This document shows positions 1 through 12,599 of a DNA stretch of 64,000 bases, piece by piece (within the stretch, counting starts at the first letter, position 1; each line of letters begins with the position of its first letter). A program made the translations under genes and the position numbers. This DNA comes from Chionis minor (lineage: Eukaryota; Chordata; Aves; Charadriiformes; Chionididae). Below the pieces are notes generated by a model. That model had not been told where the DNA came from. It saw only the letters and a program-made list of their open reading frames with translations, and searched no databases. The DNA lies in assembly GCA_013398295.1 (NCBI GenBank), contig VZSF01000673.1, positions 62,189-126,188 of the forward strand, written 5' to 3'.

Positions 1-3000
1 TCTGATCCTGCCCAGAAGCAGAAGCGTGGAGTGGTCTCGCTCTCACAGGGAGCACAACGGAGCGAGGATGCCTCGCCAAAGGACACGCAACCACACAACA
101 CACCAAGGGACTAAACAGCAGAAACTTCTTCCACCCTCTGCACATAATCTGAGGCTGGAGACCTGAACTGACTGTGAAGAGGCAGAGATATGGATTTATG
201 TATCCAAAACACCACAAGTCCTGCCTCCCACCATCATGTAAACACCCCAATTCTGTCACTAAGCACCTCAAATTTTGGCAAGATTATACCTTTGCTTCTT
301 GTAGCCATTGTCTACAGAAAAAGCCAAACCAGATGAAAGAAAGTGCCCTTCTTGTTTAGCGTGCAAATGTGTTCACTTCCCATTCCCACAGGGATCCCTT
401 TTCTTCAGCTCTGCCATGCCCCAACCATAAGGCACGTGGCCTTTGGGAAGGTGATTCCCAAAGCATTAACAGGCCCCTGGAAACATAAAATACAGCACCT
501 GAACCCTCCCCTCAGCTTGACATTCATCTTACCCGATATCTAACTAACATTAATCATCAAAGATTATGATGAAATTGGACCTAGTGCTCCTACCTGGAGG
601 GTAGGGGAGATGTAGTTGGGCAAATAGTTAACTATAAGGTGGTAAAAGCCATACCAACTGCTCCCAGCTCTTTTTGAAGACCAAAATATGGGTTTTCCCC
701 TTATTAGGCACCCATCTGTGTCACCCAGCTCTAATTAAGCATCTGCTCTCCAAGAGGCTAACAAGTTCTTTTGCTGATAATCCCAACCAGCTTGGCAGCA
801 TTATTTATAATACAGCCACGGTGAGTCTCTGCTCTGTTCTGAGTCGCTTCATTGTTAGAATAAGATGTAACTATATCATTATTTTAGGAGACATATAAAA
901 TATAATCCAATTATATGGTGGATACGTGGAATTCCCGATGATTTGAGAGCATGCCGCTTTATTCAGGGAGGGTGGGGGAAGATTTAAAGAGACAGGTTGT
1001 CACTGGGCATCAAAGGATTTGGGATGATATTTAGGATAACAGTTTATAGACATGGAGCAAATCCTATTATAATGCCACATGGCCGTCAGGCTGTCAGGGT
1101 AGCAGGTACCCTGCACGTCTGAGCAAAGACGCCAGCCAGGAGCGTGGTCAGCGGAGAGACGCCACAGGTTGTAGTTGGTGTGTCCTGTGTTTGACGGGGG
1201 GTTGGAAGGCTCTGGTGTGTATCAGTGGCCAAAATATCTAGACAGCCTCTGTGTCCCCCTCTGCTCCGTGGTATCTTGTGAGTTTGGGTTTGCCCTGCAA
1301 CGCCCCCCCCCCCAAGGACAAGGCAGGGAAAGAAACACAAATGCAGCCAGAGGAGTGAAAATGGGCGTTTAGCGAAGCGTTTGCCCTGCCTGACCCCGTG
1401 CAAGACCCCAGTGATGGCCACTCCAGCAACTGTGATGGCTTTCTATGCAAAGGGGCTGATCCAAAGCTCGTGGACAAGGAGCCCCTCCACGGACTTCACC
1501 CAGCTTTGGTTTACGTCCAGCAGCCACAGGAGAAATAGAGAAGGGAGCTGGGGGGGCAGCAGTGCCTGAGGATCCAGCTGCTCCCAGAAAACCACTCACC
1601 GCACAAGCGTGTTTTGGCCTTTTTTTTTGCAAATGACTCATAATCAACAAAATTCCAAGGATAGTGAAAGCGCAAAAGCTGTTCCCTTACCCAGATACCA
1701 CAGGAACTCTCCAGTGCCACAGGATGAGCTCAGAAAATAGCCCAGACAGACGGACATGCCGCGCCACTCGTCAGCCCGCGCCAGGCCAGGAGCTGCTGGC
1801 AGAAATGCAAAATTTAGTCCACCAGTGTGAACCATGGTCGAACTGGGGGCGTTCACAGCCCCCATCCCGCTGGGCCCCACCCACTGCAGGGGAACACAAC
1901 TCATCTCCACCACCTCCCTCAGCCTCCAGTCGGACAACGCGCGGCAAAGAAAAGCCATTCCTGCCTCCCTTTGCTTTTTCCCCATCTTTCTTTGCTCTTT
2001 CACCTCCGCAGCACTCACAAGTCTATTAGCTCGACTGCCGACAGCCGTTCCCCCCCCGCCAGCCCACAGCAGCACCCATCTCTCTGCTCGCCATCCTCCC
2101 CACACTTGTATTTTGGGTACTCAGTCCCCCGTGGTGCAGGGGATTGCAGCAGGCTGGCACCCGTGTCCCCAGCAAGGTGACGCACACTCATATGCCACCT
2201 CACCATGGTGGAGGAGGATTAAAGGAATAAATACAAATTTGCTGAGCAGGGCATACTGACATTGCCTGCCGTCCCTGGGGAGTTGAGAGGACGAGCAGCG
2301 GTAACACATAAAAGCCCTGGATAGTTTGTAAAACAGAGATTTATACAGTTCTTAAAACTCCAGCAAAGTAGCCTCCAAATTAAACCTCAGCCTTGCTGCT
2401 GCCAAAGGCTCTGCCAGCTTGTAAGGAGAGCAGGGATGGCTGCAAGTTAGCAGGAGCCACAAAGGGTCTTTTTGTTTTTCTTTTCTTTTAAAAATGCGGT
2501 CATTAATCCAGCTAGCGCAAGCGGCAGTAACACCCACCCACAGTGTCCCATCCCGGGTAAGTTCTGGGAGTAATTTCCACCTCAGAGCTCTGCCTCCCGC
2601 GAGGAGCTCCACAAGGGCAGACAGAGGCATGCGTCCAGGTCATGCAGACCCCCACCTTCAGAGGTTTTTGGTGTCTCAGGCCATGCTGGGGTAACCGAGG
2701 AGCAGTGACGTGCCACCGAGGCAAGGGACGCGCGGCAGCGTGCTGCAGCTCTGCTCCTGCAGCGGCCAGATGGGCGCAATAAAAGGCTCATTAAGGGGGA
2801 TCGTTGGACCTCAATTTCAGATTGCTGGCTGAGACCTCCTCAGTAAGTATCATTATGATGGCGCTCTCAATCAAGTCAAGCAGCTTTATGACAAAATCAA
2901 AAGTTGTGATCCAAGCAGGAGAAGGATGGGGTAAGCAGCCTATTTATTTTGCTTTGGGCTCACGGCAAGGACCCAGCAAGCTGCCAGGACACAAGAATGA

Positions 3001-4710
3001 TGGCCGCATCCTCCGAGTGGCTGGGGGCAGCTTTAAATATCATCACAGCCCTCTGCCCTTTCAACCCCAAACCTCCCTGGGTCCACAGAAGGATTACGTA
3101 GACAGCAGTGTCCCGGCCTGCAGAAATGAGAGGGGAAAAATCTAACGGAGATGGGCCCCCACTGCCCGTATCCAAATCGCTGTTCATAAGCCAGGAAGAG
3201 CAGGGTTTGCACGGCAGGTTCATCTGCACTTGCGATGAGCTCAGCACGAAAACATCACCTGAAATGTGTTACCTCTCTGGTATGACTGCCTGTGCCATTT
3301 TCCCCTCATTCCCGCACAGATACAAGATGTTAAAATAAGACCTTTGGCAGTCAGGGCTTGACATCCGCACAGCGGAGGATGAATAGACAGGGCCAGCGCC
3401 GGGGAGAGCTGGTGACCGCACATGTCCAACACACGTCCAGGGAGACGGACGGCAGCACCCCCGCCACGCGCTGTGGTCTTCCCACAGAGCACTTCACGCT
3501 GCATTTACTTATTACGACTTCTTCTAGATACCTTCTTCTATCAAAATCCTTTTCCTAGATTTGCGCCCCTCTACCTGCATAATATCTGCTATTTTCCTAT
3601 TCCTCACGCAGCAATTTTGCCCCTTTGAGCTCTGCCGGGTTCAGATGCCACCGGATGGAGCCGGTGCACACAGGAGGAACTCCCAGCCCTCACCTGCAAT
3701 CCCAGCAGCTCATTTCTTGGCTGAAAACCTGATCTTTCTCCTCGTCCTTAATATATAAGGCACCTCCAAAAAAAAAGGAGGAGCAGGATGGGTTCATCAC
3801 CGGGGGGTAACTCAGCCAGGCTGGCGTCCTGCTGCGATGGCAGAGCGGCACCATCCTCCACCTCCAAATCACAGCTGTGGGTCGGCAACACCACCTGGTG
3901 CCCAAGGACCTTTGGATTTTGGGGCGGCTTCTTCTCGTTCCTCACGTGCATGTCAAACCACGGATTTCTCGGCTCCCCTGCCAGCACATCTCAGCTGTCA
4001 TCTCCACTCAGAGGTGGAAAGCTGAGATGCGGGGCTGCAGAGCCGCTGCTGACTGGCAGGGAGGGAAGGAGATCAGAAGATCATTCTCTGAAGAATTAAG
4101 ATCCTAATCTGCCTTAAGCTGCTCAGCACTTCAACCAGGCCCTCCTGAGGCAGCATGTCATCTGCAAGGACAGGCAGATGAGGCAGAGCAAGGCGTAGCC
4201 TGGCATGGGGTTCACAGCCACAAAACAGCCTTGCGAAGTAAAGATCAAGCTTCAATTAGACTTTGCCGTTCATTATGTAAGTTTACTGTCGCCTTCACTC
4301 ATTAAAAGCCAGTGGGAAGAAGCTGCAGATAGGAGGAGGCATCAGAGGGATTATACAAACCGCAGCTGTGTGAGGATATCTGATATCTCTCAGCATTATC
4401 AGGCACAAGAGCCAAAGTCTCTTCCTCCTCCTTGCAAAAACCTCCCGCCCCGTGGAGTGCCCGAGGATGCGACGCAGCCTGCTGCGCTTGCAGCATCGCC
4501 CGAGAGCAGGAGCAGCCACAGCCTGTTCCCAAACACACTTCTCTTGTGATGGTGTTTATTGCACCAAGAAGATACCACAGCCCACAGGAAGGTTTGGCCC
4601 TGGAGCTTTTGAAAATCCACACAGACAGACAAGGGCAAAATTAGTCTGACTGGGAGCCTCTGGCTAATCAACCCAATGCCGGCACAGACAATTTGGTGAG
4701 GAACCATTCT
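1..4710. other. Unique non-coding DNA, no gene recognised
   Basis: I see no repeat family, RNA gene or coding exon that can be defended here. Short open frames occur on both strands, but they overlap one another in several frames, have no recognisable domain and lack exon-like splice borders. Visible landmarks are an 11-base C run near 1,303-1,313, a pyrimidine-rich stretch near 1,900-2,100, and a small hairpin-like word near 3,766-3,784 in which a run of nine A is flanked by CCTCC and GGAGG. Low-complexity composition rather than coding constraint explains the longer frames around 1.6-2.3 kb. Confidence 0.6.
1303..1313. repeat. Poly(C) tract
   Basis: An uninterrupted run of eleven C. It is prone to sequencing and slippage error, so frames crossing it should not be trusted. 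Confidence 0.8.
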
Positions 4711-5400
4711 CAGAATCACAGAATCCCCAGGGTTGAAGTGACCTCTGGAGATCACCTAGTCCAACCCCTCTGCCAGAGCAGGTCCACCTACATCAGGTTG
4801 CACAGGATGGTGTCCAGGCAGGTTTGGAGTCTCTAGAGTCAAAGACTCCACCACCTCTCTGGGCAGTCTCTTCCAGTGCTCTGCCACCCTCAAAGGAAAG
4901 AAGTTCTTCCTCATGTTCAGATGGAACTCCCCGTGTTCAAGTCTGTGCCCATTGCCTCTTGTCCTCTCACTGGGCACCACTGAAAAAAGACTGGTCTCAT
5001 CCTTCCAGCACCCTCCCTTTAAATATTGATCAGTGTTGATGAGATGCCCCCTCAGTCTGCTCTTCTCCAGACTAAAAAGGCCTACCTCCCTCAGCCTTTC
5101 CTCATAAGAAACATGTTCCAGTCCCCTAATCATCTTCGTAGTCCTTTGCTGTCCCTTCTCCAGCACTTCACTGTTCATCTTAAACTGGGGAGCCCAGAAC
5201 TGGACACGAGACTCCAGATGCCCCTCACCAGGGCAGAGCAGAGGGGGAGGATGACCTCCCTCCACCTGCTGGCCACACTCTTCTTGATGCACCCCAGGAT
5301 GCCATTGGCCTTCTTGGCCACAAGGGCACATTGCTGGCTCATGGGCATCCTGTTGTCCACCAGGAATGCCAGGTCCCTTTCCACAGAGCTGCTAACAGGG
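4711..5400 (-). mobile_element. CR1 LINE, 5'-truncated copy with intact 3' end and a frameshift
   Basis: The left edge reads AGAATCACAGAATCCCCAGG, the reverse complement of a CR1 3' terminus, followed by the typical GTCCAACCCC word, so the element runs on the minus strand. Translated on that strand it gives the C-terminal region of CR1 ORF2, with recognisable blocks such as [20 protein letters not shown], the FWAPQF block, [20 protein letters not shown] and [20 protein letters not shown]. The first of these blocks lies in a different frame from the rest. One base appears to be missing near 5,219-5,225, at the point where related copies encode R-P-H-L-E. Endonuclease and most of the reverse transcriptase are absent, as is usual for 5'-truncated CR1. 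The 5' limit is approximate. The copy is an inactive fossil. Confidence 0.93.
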
Positions 5401-7779
5401 ATATTTCTATGCTGACCCCAGAGGACAAAGAGACCTTGCAGGGAACCACCGGTGCTGCAGGAGGCCATGGTGGACATCCTTGCCCGATAGACACTGATGC
5501 CACGTGGGTTTTGTGCTTCCTTCAAGGCAGTTTCATCCCAATCAAATTCCAGCAGGCGCCATATACCCCACTCCTTAGCTATCACTGCAAAAATTTGCTC
5601 CTGGCATTGGTCAGGAAGGGAACATATATAACTTGGGCAAGAGAAGATGACAAAGGCCAGTTGTGCTGCCTGCTTGCCACACGCGCAGGTGGAAAGGCCG
5701 GGTTATGGCAGCGACACTATAACTTACCCCCTGCCCCAGGACCAGATCCAGACTGTGAGCGACAGGAATGTTCCTCTTGCAGCAAGTGGGCAATTTGGAA
5801 GCTCAAATCTTTAAAACTCCACGGTATTTTCCTTCATTACTTCTTCCACCTGGGACCAATATCCTGCCGCTGCAGCCCGGCTGCTCCAGGGGACCTTTCC
5901 AGCTGACAGTGGCCATTCCCCCTCCGGCACTTTGCATTTAGCTCCCTGCAAGAGAGCGGCTGGGCTGTTCACAGCCTCTCAGCTGTGGGATGCTGCTACA
6001 GGGTGCCAATGGGAAAGGCACATTCCCAAAATACACTGAAATTGAAACCACACGATCCCTGCTGCATAGCGAAGAGGAGGAAGGGAGTCAGTGAGCAAAT
6101 ATTTGTCTGGCTACCCTGCTTTCTAGCACAGAAAGTCCGAAGAGGAAAAAAAATCCAGCTTTCCAGTAAAACTCAACCCACCGATGCTGCTGACACTCTG
6201 GGATTGTGGCAGCTTGGTGCCTTCCCAGTGTTTGGTCTAGTTTTCTTTTGAAGAAACCAACAGAGCAAGGGGGGAAGGAGGTGGTTTCAAAGCACGCAAG
6301 GCCAAACTGCTGAGCAGTAAATCAGCCAACACCTTCCTTACTGCTCCAGGACACTAAAAACCGTGCCAGTTTCTTTTACTCTCGGCACTGCTGGCTTTAC
6401 AGCCCCTCCAGAAATCCCAGGAGTGTCTCACCGTGTGTCTCAGGACACATCTGGATATCAGGGCAGAGAGGGCTGCGCTTGGAGACTGGTCAAGAAGGGG
6501 ACCAAGGTGGTGGCCGCTTGCTGAATATATATTATCCCACTGGCATAGAAAAGTGATTCTGCCAACAGGAGGACTAACGAGGCCTGATTTGCATCATGTC
6601 TCATTGCCTGGCATTTTACCCAAGTCAGATTGTGGGTTCAACCCCTTAGCAGACACTAAAGAATCCAGAAGAGAGACAGATGTAAATGTCCTGACCACAG
6701 GAAAAGCTTCTGAGAGCATCCTGTTACAGACATCAGACACTGCACTTAGAGAAACCTTAGTCAGGAACAGATTCTCTGGTGCCTAGTATTTCATAACATG
6801 ACTGTATTTTCTGCCTGCATGTAAGATCTCTTTTCCCAGGTGGATCCTCTGATGTTTCATATCGCCAGAACCCACGCTGCAGCCCTTCTCAGCGGGGTCT
6901 TTTACTATTAAAGTCTCTTTCCTTTACCTGCCCACCAACTGTTGTGAAACGTGTAGTTAAAGTCACTGAGATTTTACTCCTTCAATCACACACCAGTGAA
7001 GCAAAGCACTGAGCTGAGAAGTTAGTGGGTTAGGCTTGACGACCAGTCTCAGCCAAGTACAAGGAGTGCAATGCCCTAAACCACATGTATTTAGGAGCCA
7101 AACTAAAAATAACACAGAAAAGGCTATAGAAATCTGACCTCTAGTATTTTCTAGGGTAGAACAAGTGCTCTCATGACTAGCTATTCCCACCAGCTCTCAC
7201 CTCTCCCATAGTAGCAGCCGTGACCAGCCTGCTTTGCCAAGGCTCTGGCACCAACCAACGCGATTTCAATGCTTGTGGCAAGCTGTGGCTTGAGGAGCAG
7301 CTTGTTTTCCACTGCCCAGAGCCTGCAGGTTTAAATACGGCCCTGAGTTTGAAAACAGGGCCCTTGTTTTTCATGGAAAGCCCCATCCGTCTGAACAAAC
7401 ACTCCAGGCTGTGTCACAGCATGGTGCTTCCTACAACCTGCCCTGCACTGTCCAGGTCCAAAATAAAATGAGAGAAGGAGTACTGCAAGAGGGAGGCAGC
7501 ATGGCTGGGCTTCTCCTTCACTTGTTCCCGGCGTCCTAGGCAGGGAGGTGGAAACGTTCCCAAGATTTTAACTTGTGCAGGCCCTGAGAAATGTGAGGAT
7601 CGGCTCAGCCTGCCAAGGCAGCAATGGACGATGCAGATGAATGTTCCAGATCCAGGGAGAAGAGCAGAATCCCAGCAGCCTGCCCAGCACGGCACTTCCA
7701 GACACATTTGGGAGAGTTGGTAGCACAGCCACCAGCCTAGAGAGGGGCAGAGACCCACACAGCGCAGGGCTAAAGGTAT
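5401..7779. other. Unique non-coding DNA, no gene recognised
   Basis: No repeat family, RNA gene or credible exon was recognised between the two CR1 copies. A tRNA B-box-like word (GGGTTCAACCCC near 6,635-6,646) occurs without an A box or an acceptor stem, so it is not called. The open frames seen here are short and overlap on both strands. Confidence 0.55.
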
Positions 7780-7945
7780 TCACAGGATCATTTAGGTTGG
7801 AAAAGAACTTTAAGATCATCTAGTCCAAGCATTGACCCTCTTCTACCAGGTCCACCACTAAACCATGTCTCCATCTACACGACTTTTAAACACATCCAGG
7901 GATGGCGACTCAACGCCCTCCCTGGGCAGCCTGTGCCAATGTTTG
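7780..7945 (-). mobile_element. CR1 LINE 3'-end fragment
   Basis: The left edge CACAGGATCATTTAGGTTGG is a diverged reverse complement of the CR1 3' end. The words that follow (AGATCATCTAGTCCAA, CCACTAAACCATGTC, ACATCCAGGGATGG, CCTGGGCAGCCTGTGCCAAT) occur in the same order as in other avian CR1 3' regions. About 165 bp remain, so this is a heavily 5'-truncated copy belonging to a different subgroup from the one at 4.7 kb. Its 5' border runs directly into a 24-bp near-perfect palindrome (7,937-7,960). Confidence 0.88.
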
Positions 7946-7960
7946 AGACCTCAAACATTG
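7937..7960. repeat. Near-perfect palindrome, 11-bp arms with 2-bp centre
   Basis: CAATGTTTGAG, then AC, then CTCAAACATTG. The two arms are exact reverse complements. The left arm matches what is expected of CR1 sequence (CCAATGYTTGA-type). The right arm has no counterpart in CR1, so it is probably an inverted copy of the left one. Confidence 0.85.
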
Positions 7961-8230
7961 CATCATTCCTTGCATCACGCTCTACTAAATGAGGGAAAAG
8001 TGACAAATACAGAAGGATTCACAGTTTGACCTCATTCAAAAGCCCTTGCAGAAGCACTCGCCTCTGCTCTCCTGTGCACAGCACAGCTGGCTGGCAGAGA
8101 GGGGATGCAGCATTCGGGCACGCACGCCGGCCTCTGCTGCGGGAGCCACCCACCATTTATCCTGGCAGCAGAAGGAACCATCGCCGCATCGGCAAAGCGG
8201 CCCTCCCGCTGCTAATTGGGTCTAAGCAAA

Positions 8231-8298
8231 GGGGGGGAGGGTGAGAAGGGAAGAAAGGAAGGGGGAGGGAGGGAAAAAAAAAAAAGGGAAAAAAAAAA
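8231..8298 (+). repeat. Homopurine G/A tract
   Basis: One strand is purine only from 8,243 to 8,298 (56 bases) and almost so from 8,231, interrupted by a single T at 8,242. It begins with G-rich runs (G7, then GGG blocks at 8,239, 8,248, 8,261, 8,267 and 8,271) and ends in long A runs. Such DNA can form triplex or quadruplex structures and mutates quickly by slippage. Confidence 0.85.
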
Positions 8299-10267
8299 TA
8301 AAAAGACTAAACCCCTGACTCAATGGGAAAACACCACAATCCAACCAGACAGGATGAAACCAACCCAGTACAACATTGTCCGGTTAAACTCGCGGCCCTG
8401 TATTATTCCCAGCTCGCATTAAGTAGCTCTGTAGTGTTAGTGCTGTTCTTGAAAGATAACTTCACCTTTCACCCCTTAAGCTCCGAGACACTCCTAAAAG
8501 TACCAGCATGTTATTATGAACCGAAGAGCAGTGTTAATGCTGAAATGCTCTATCCTCTTCTCCTCCCTCCTTGTCACTGCTGGATTTTTAAAGTAGAGCA
8601 TTATTAAAAAAGAAAATATATGCCGGGAATGCAGCATCCCCTTTCAGCGAGCCCTGCATGTGGAGGAGACCCCCCTGGTTCTGCACAGTGAGTGCAGAGT
8701 GTCCTCACTCCTCAAAATCTCCTGCCCTCTGTCTCTCAAAGCCATCAGGTTGCTGCTATCCCCACCACTCTTGTCCCCTCTATGAGGCAGGAAGGGATGC
8801 CAGTGTGTCCCTTGGAGGGCAGGGATGATGCCACAGTGAGGACTGAAGAAAATCAAGTCATCTTCACGCACTTGAAAATACCCAAACAAACCACTAAAAA
8901 TTGCTCAAGCCCACAGTGCTTTAAAGCTGTGCAGGCACACGCTCTTCACCCTGCAAGGACTGGGCTGGCAGAGCTACACGTGGTCTCCCTCCCAGCATTT
9001 CCCAACTGCTCAGGAGGAACCTCGCCTCCGCCTGGCCTCTCCTCTCCCGGGAAAGTACACAGCGGAATAAGTAATTGGTACGTGGAGCAGTGCTGAAGGC
9101 GGACAGGAAGGGAATGGGAGAAGCTGCTGTGTCACAGCTAGGGCTGCGGTGACCCTATGGAGAAAGGCAGATGCCAGCAGCAAGGTTTTCCTCTCCCTTT
9201 CTCCCCAGCTTCCCAGTCAGAAGGGCTGGGGGTAACCCTGAGGACGTACCCACAGCCCAGCCCCTGCCTCGGCAATGGCTGCAGATGCCAGGGCAGGTCA
9301 CCCCGCTGTGCCCCACACCGTCTGCCCGGCTCCCACTCTGCTCCTATTCCTGCCGGCTCACCTATTTGAATCGCTCTTTTAAATGTGGCTTTAGGCTTTC
9401 AGGGCATCTATTTTTCCATCTTCTCCTTGACAGGCACACCCTGCGTCCTTCTTCTCGATGCTGAATCAAACCCCTCCTGAATCGCTTTTTCTCCTGCCTG
9501 GCTTGTACAGCTAATGAAATTATAATCACTTCCACAGTAGCATCTGTGGTGCTTTGAACGCTGAACTGAGATGTAGACCATCAGAAAATAGCCTGATTAA
9601 AACGGAGTTTGGGGAGGGGGCAGTTTGCCTGAGGGTGACAATGTCTCTTACACTTGAAATGCAACGTATCCGTGTTGAAAAGTAGGAAAGAAAAGAGAAA
9701 AACTTTGGCCCCTCCGGAGGTTCAGAAGCCCTTAGGCTGTTGGCCACTGGATTCATGTATGCTGTGCTTGAGCGCTTTAAAAAGTGCCTAAAAAAGCAAG
9801 AAACCACTAACCGGCGGACTGTAAAATATCCCATCACCAGCCAGCCATACGCGGCGAGGATGTCATGCCATGGGGTTAGCAGCAGTATCATATGCAAGGT
9901 AAAGATGCTTCATTGCATATATTAAAGGCAGCCTGAGCCCTAAACGCACCCTAAGGAAGATGGATCTCCTTGGGAGGCTGAGATCTATTCATCACAATCT
10001 GATTTCTAAGTGTCAATTAATCTTACTGCTTGTGTGTTGTTCCCCAGCCCTGACACATCTCTCACTGTCCCTGACTTGCGAGAGTAATGGGAGACAGTGT
10101 TTGAGTATATAAAAGATAATTAATAGAAAACATCCTCCCTTTAAAAAACAACCAAACCAACCTTTTAGTATAATTCGTCTTTCCACCAGCATTCATTTCC
10201 ACAGATACAACTCACAGCTACTGTCATCTGGGGAATGTTAATTGCCCAGCAAGAAACTTAGGTAGTG

Positions 10268-10298
10268 CTTTAAAAGGGTAAGAACGATCCTTTTAAAG
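10268..10298. repeat. Small perfect inverted repeat
   Basis: CTTTAAAAGG and CCTTTTAAAG are exact reverse complements separated by 11 bases. It could form a short hairpin, but no T-run or other terminator context matters in a vertebrate genome, so no function is assigned. Confidence 0.8.
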
Positions 10299-10326
10299 TA
10301 TGCAGCTAATACAAAAGAAATGGTGA

Positions 10327-10346
10327 TTTTTTTTTTTTTTAAAAAA
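10327..10346. repeat. T14-A6 homopolymer junction
   Basis: A run of fourteen T followed directly by six A. Simple low-complexity DNA. Confidence 0.75.
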
Positions 10347-12599
10347 GCCTATTGTTCCCCTCTCAGCACCCAGCCCTTCCCTGGCTCTTGCTCTGACATT
10401 ACAAAAAGCCGCAGAGCCCCTGGCGTGGGGAGATTTAATGCAATGAGATAATGTTATTTTACTTAGAACTTATATCTTAGAGGGAAATAAAGCCTGTGGT
10501 TGGGGCTTGGCAGAGCCTGTTGCTGCCAGGGAGCCATCCCGGGACACTGAGGGTGAGGAATGGGGGACCATTGCTGGTGGAAACGCAGGCTGCTGGGAGG
10601 AAGCCCCCCAGGGCAAGACTGGAGCATGGCAGGGGGGAAAAAAGTCCTGGGAATGGGAGAAAAAAAATAATCCTTTCCTGTATTTGAGAGAGGAGAGGCT
10701 CCTCATGGTGAATGAGGTTTAGGAAAAGGGATTTGCTGGTGAATAGCAGGGGCTGGGGTGGGACTGGGGCGACTGAGTTTCCTGCACTGATTTTTCAAAA
10801 GCACCCAATATGGAGTTGGACAGGATCCTCCTTGCTCCAGGAAAAACCACTGGGAATGCCAGCGCGGGGGAATCTGGGTAGGTCAGAGCCCAGCTGAATG
10901 TGGATGTGGCTTTGCAGGAACAGATTTCCTGGGAAGAAGGGTGGAGGAGCCGCATTGCTGCTCAAGGTACTGATCATGAACCCAAGTCTCTCTGCTCTGC
11001 CCCTCATGGGAGCTGCAAAATACCCAAATTCGGTGGTGACAGCCCATGAGCTTTTCCCAAGGTATTCTGTCACTTCATCCCCAAAGAGATCCGTCTGGGT
11101 TGTGATAGCGCGGCTGTTCCGCAGCTGGGCCAGGAGCATGGTCCTTGCACCGAGCGCTGCAGGGATGGGGCTCCAGCTCTTTGCTGCATCCTGACATCAG
11201 AAGACTCCAAATACCAAATCTAGGAAAAACCTGGGCAGAGAGCTGTTGCAGCTGCAACGTGATATGGGACATGGAGGATGGGGTTAGCAGAAACGGGCAG
11301 CTTTGCTTTTAGTTGCTTTTAAAATGTACTGTAATTCCTGCCTGGAGGGGGGTGAGGGCGAGTTCCCATAGGTTGTCCTTCCCACTTTGTTTCCTGTGAA
11401 ATCTTAGCATAGATTTAAGGCTTAGAAAACCAAGAAGCCTATGGAAAGACACTTTCCTAGGTACCTCCCATCATGTCTTCTGGTATCCTTTGACCTCTCT
11501 TGGCTACGGTTGGTTTTGATGAGTGTTTCTGGGGTGCTGATTCCCAGACTTCCATCGGGGTTTACGGAAATGACACACACAATCAGGGAGGGACCAGAAG
11601 CTGGGCATCCACTGAGCCTGCCAAAACAGCTTCCAAGTCCTGCACAGCTTTCCAGGCGACACATACAAACCGGAGCAAGCAGTACAACCCCGGCCGCTGG
11701 AACGACAAAGGTGGGTGGCTCTTTCCTAACTTGACCAACAAGGGAAGAAGCCTCCAGGCTCTGCCTTGTGAAGCAAACCACTGCAGCATCACCCTGCTAT
11801 GAACAACAGCTAAAGCTCCCTCTGCTCCGGGGATGGGAGATGCAGTCATAAGTTTGGAAGTGAAGACAGTAGCTGTCAGATCTATTCAGGTTTCATCAGC
11901 CTGTATAAACAGGCTGTGAATCTTGTAATTACAGGTTCCCCCTTAGGATTTTGGTATGTCTACTCCTAACCCAACCTTGGAAAGCACAGAAGGTATAGAA
12001 ATGAAACCTAATAAAACCTAAATATTATCTCCCATGTTCTGAGGCTCAGCAAAGGTTTGATTTACATTTCTAGCAAAGGTTCTTGCATCTGAAGCAATGA
12101 TTGTATATTGTATTTGTCTAAGATTATAGGTACTTTATGGCATTTACTATACCTTGTAAATATCCCGTAAAGCGCTATCGACAGAACAATTATGGTAGAG
12201 GAAAAGGAATAACAGTTTTGAATCCAATCCTATTGGAAGAAAAAAATGGATTTTACCCTTTGCTACTGCAAATGCTCTGCAGCTCAGTGATGCTTAAAAG
12301 CACATGTGAGAAGAATACTGTCAAATTAACCCCCCTCGGCTAGCTTTCCCAAAACCTTGCCTCCGAGTTATGCTCCTGGGAAAGGGGCCGGGGTCTCGGA
12401 GACTCTGGGTCGCAGCAGCATGTTGGAAAAATTGGCTGTTCTGCAGATGAGAGCAGCAAACCTCACCCTACTTGTTCGTAACCAAATCTGCGCGCTGACA
12501 CTGCAGATAAGACCTCTGGCCACGCCACTGGAAATGATCTCACTCTTTACCTTCGCGCGCAGCCTTTCCCTATTGCTTTTCCAACATAAGCAGCTGGGG

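Larger units (their letters stand above)
7961..12599. other. Unique non-coding DNA with AT-rich blocks
   Basis: No gene or interspersed repeat was recognised. AT-rich segments near 9,480-9,960 and 10,000-10,480 carry homeodomain-type words (GTACAGCTAATGAAATTATAA, GATAATTAATAG, GAATGTTAATTGCC) and may include regulatory elements. A good TATA word (TATATAAAAG, 10,106-10,115) and a small perfect hairpin (10,268-10,298) lie here. The open frames at 9,526-9,897 (-) and 11,422-11,781 (-) match no family I know. Confidence 0.5.

Noticed and set aside
5331..5906. Open frame of 191 codons on the + strand
   Set aside because: It starts on the antisense strand of the CR1 copy and runs into unique DNA; there is no domain and no splice context.
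6633..6648. tRNA B-box-like word
   Set aside because: No A box at the right distance and no pairing acceptor stem.
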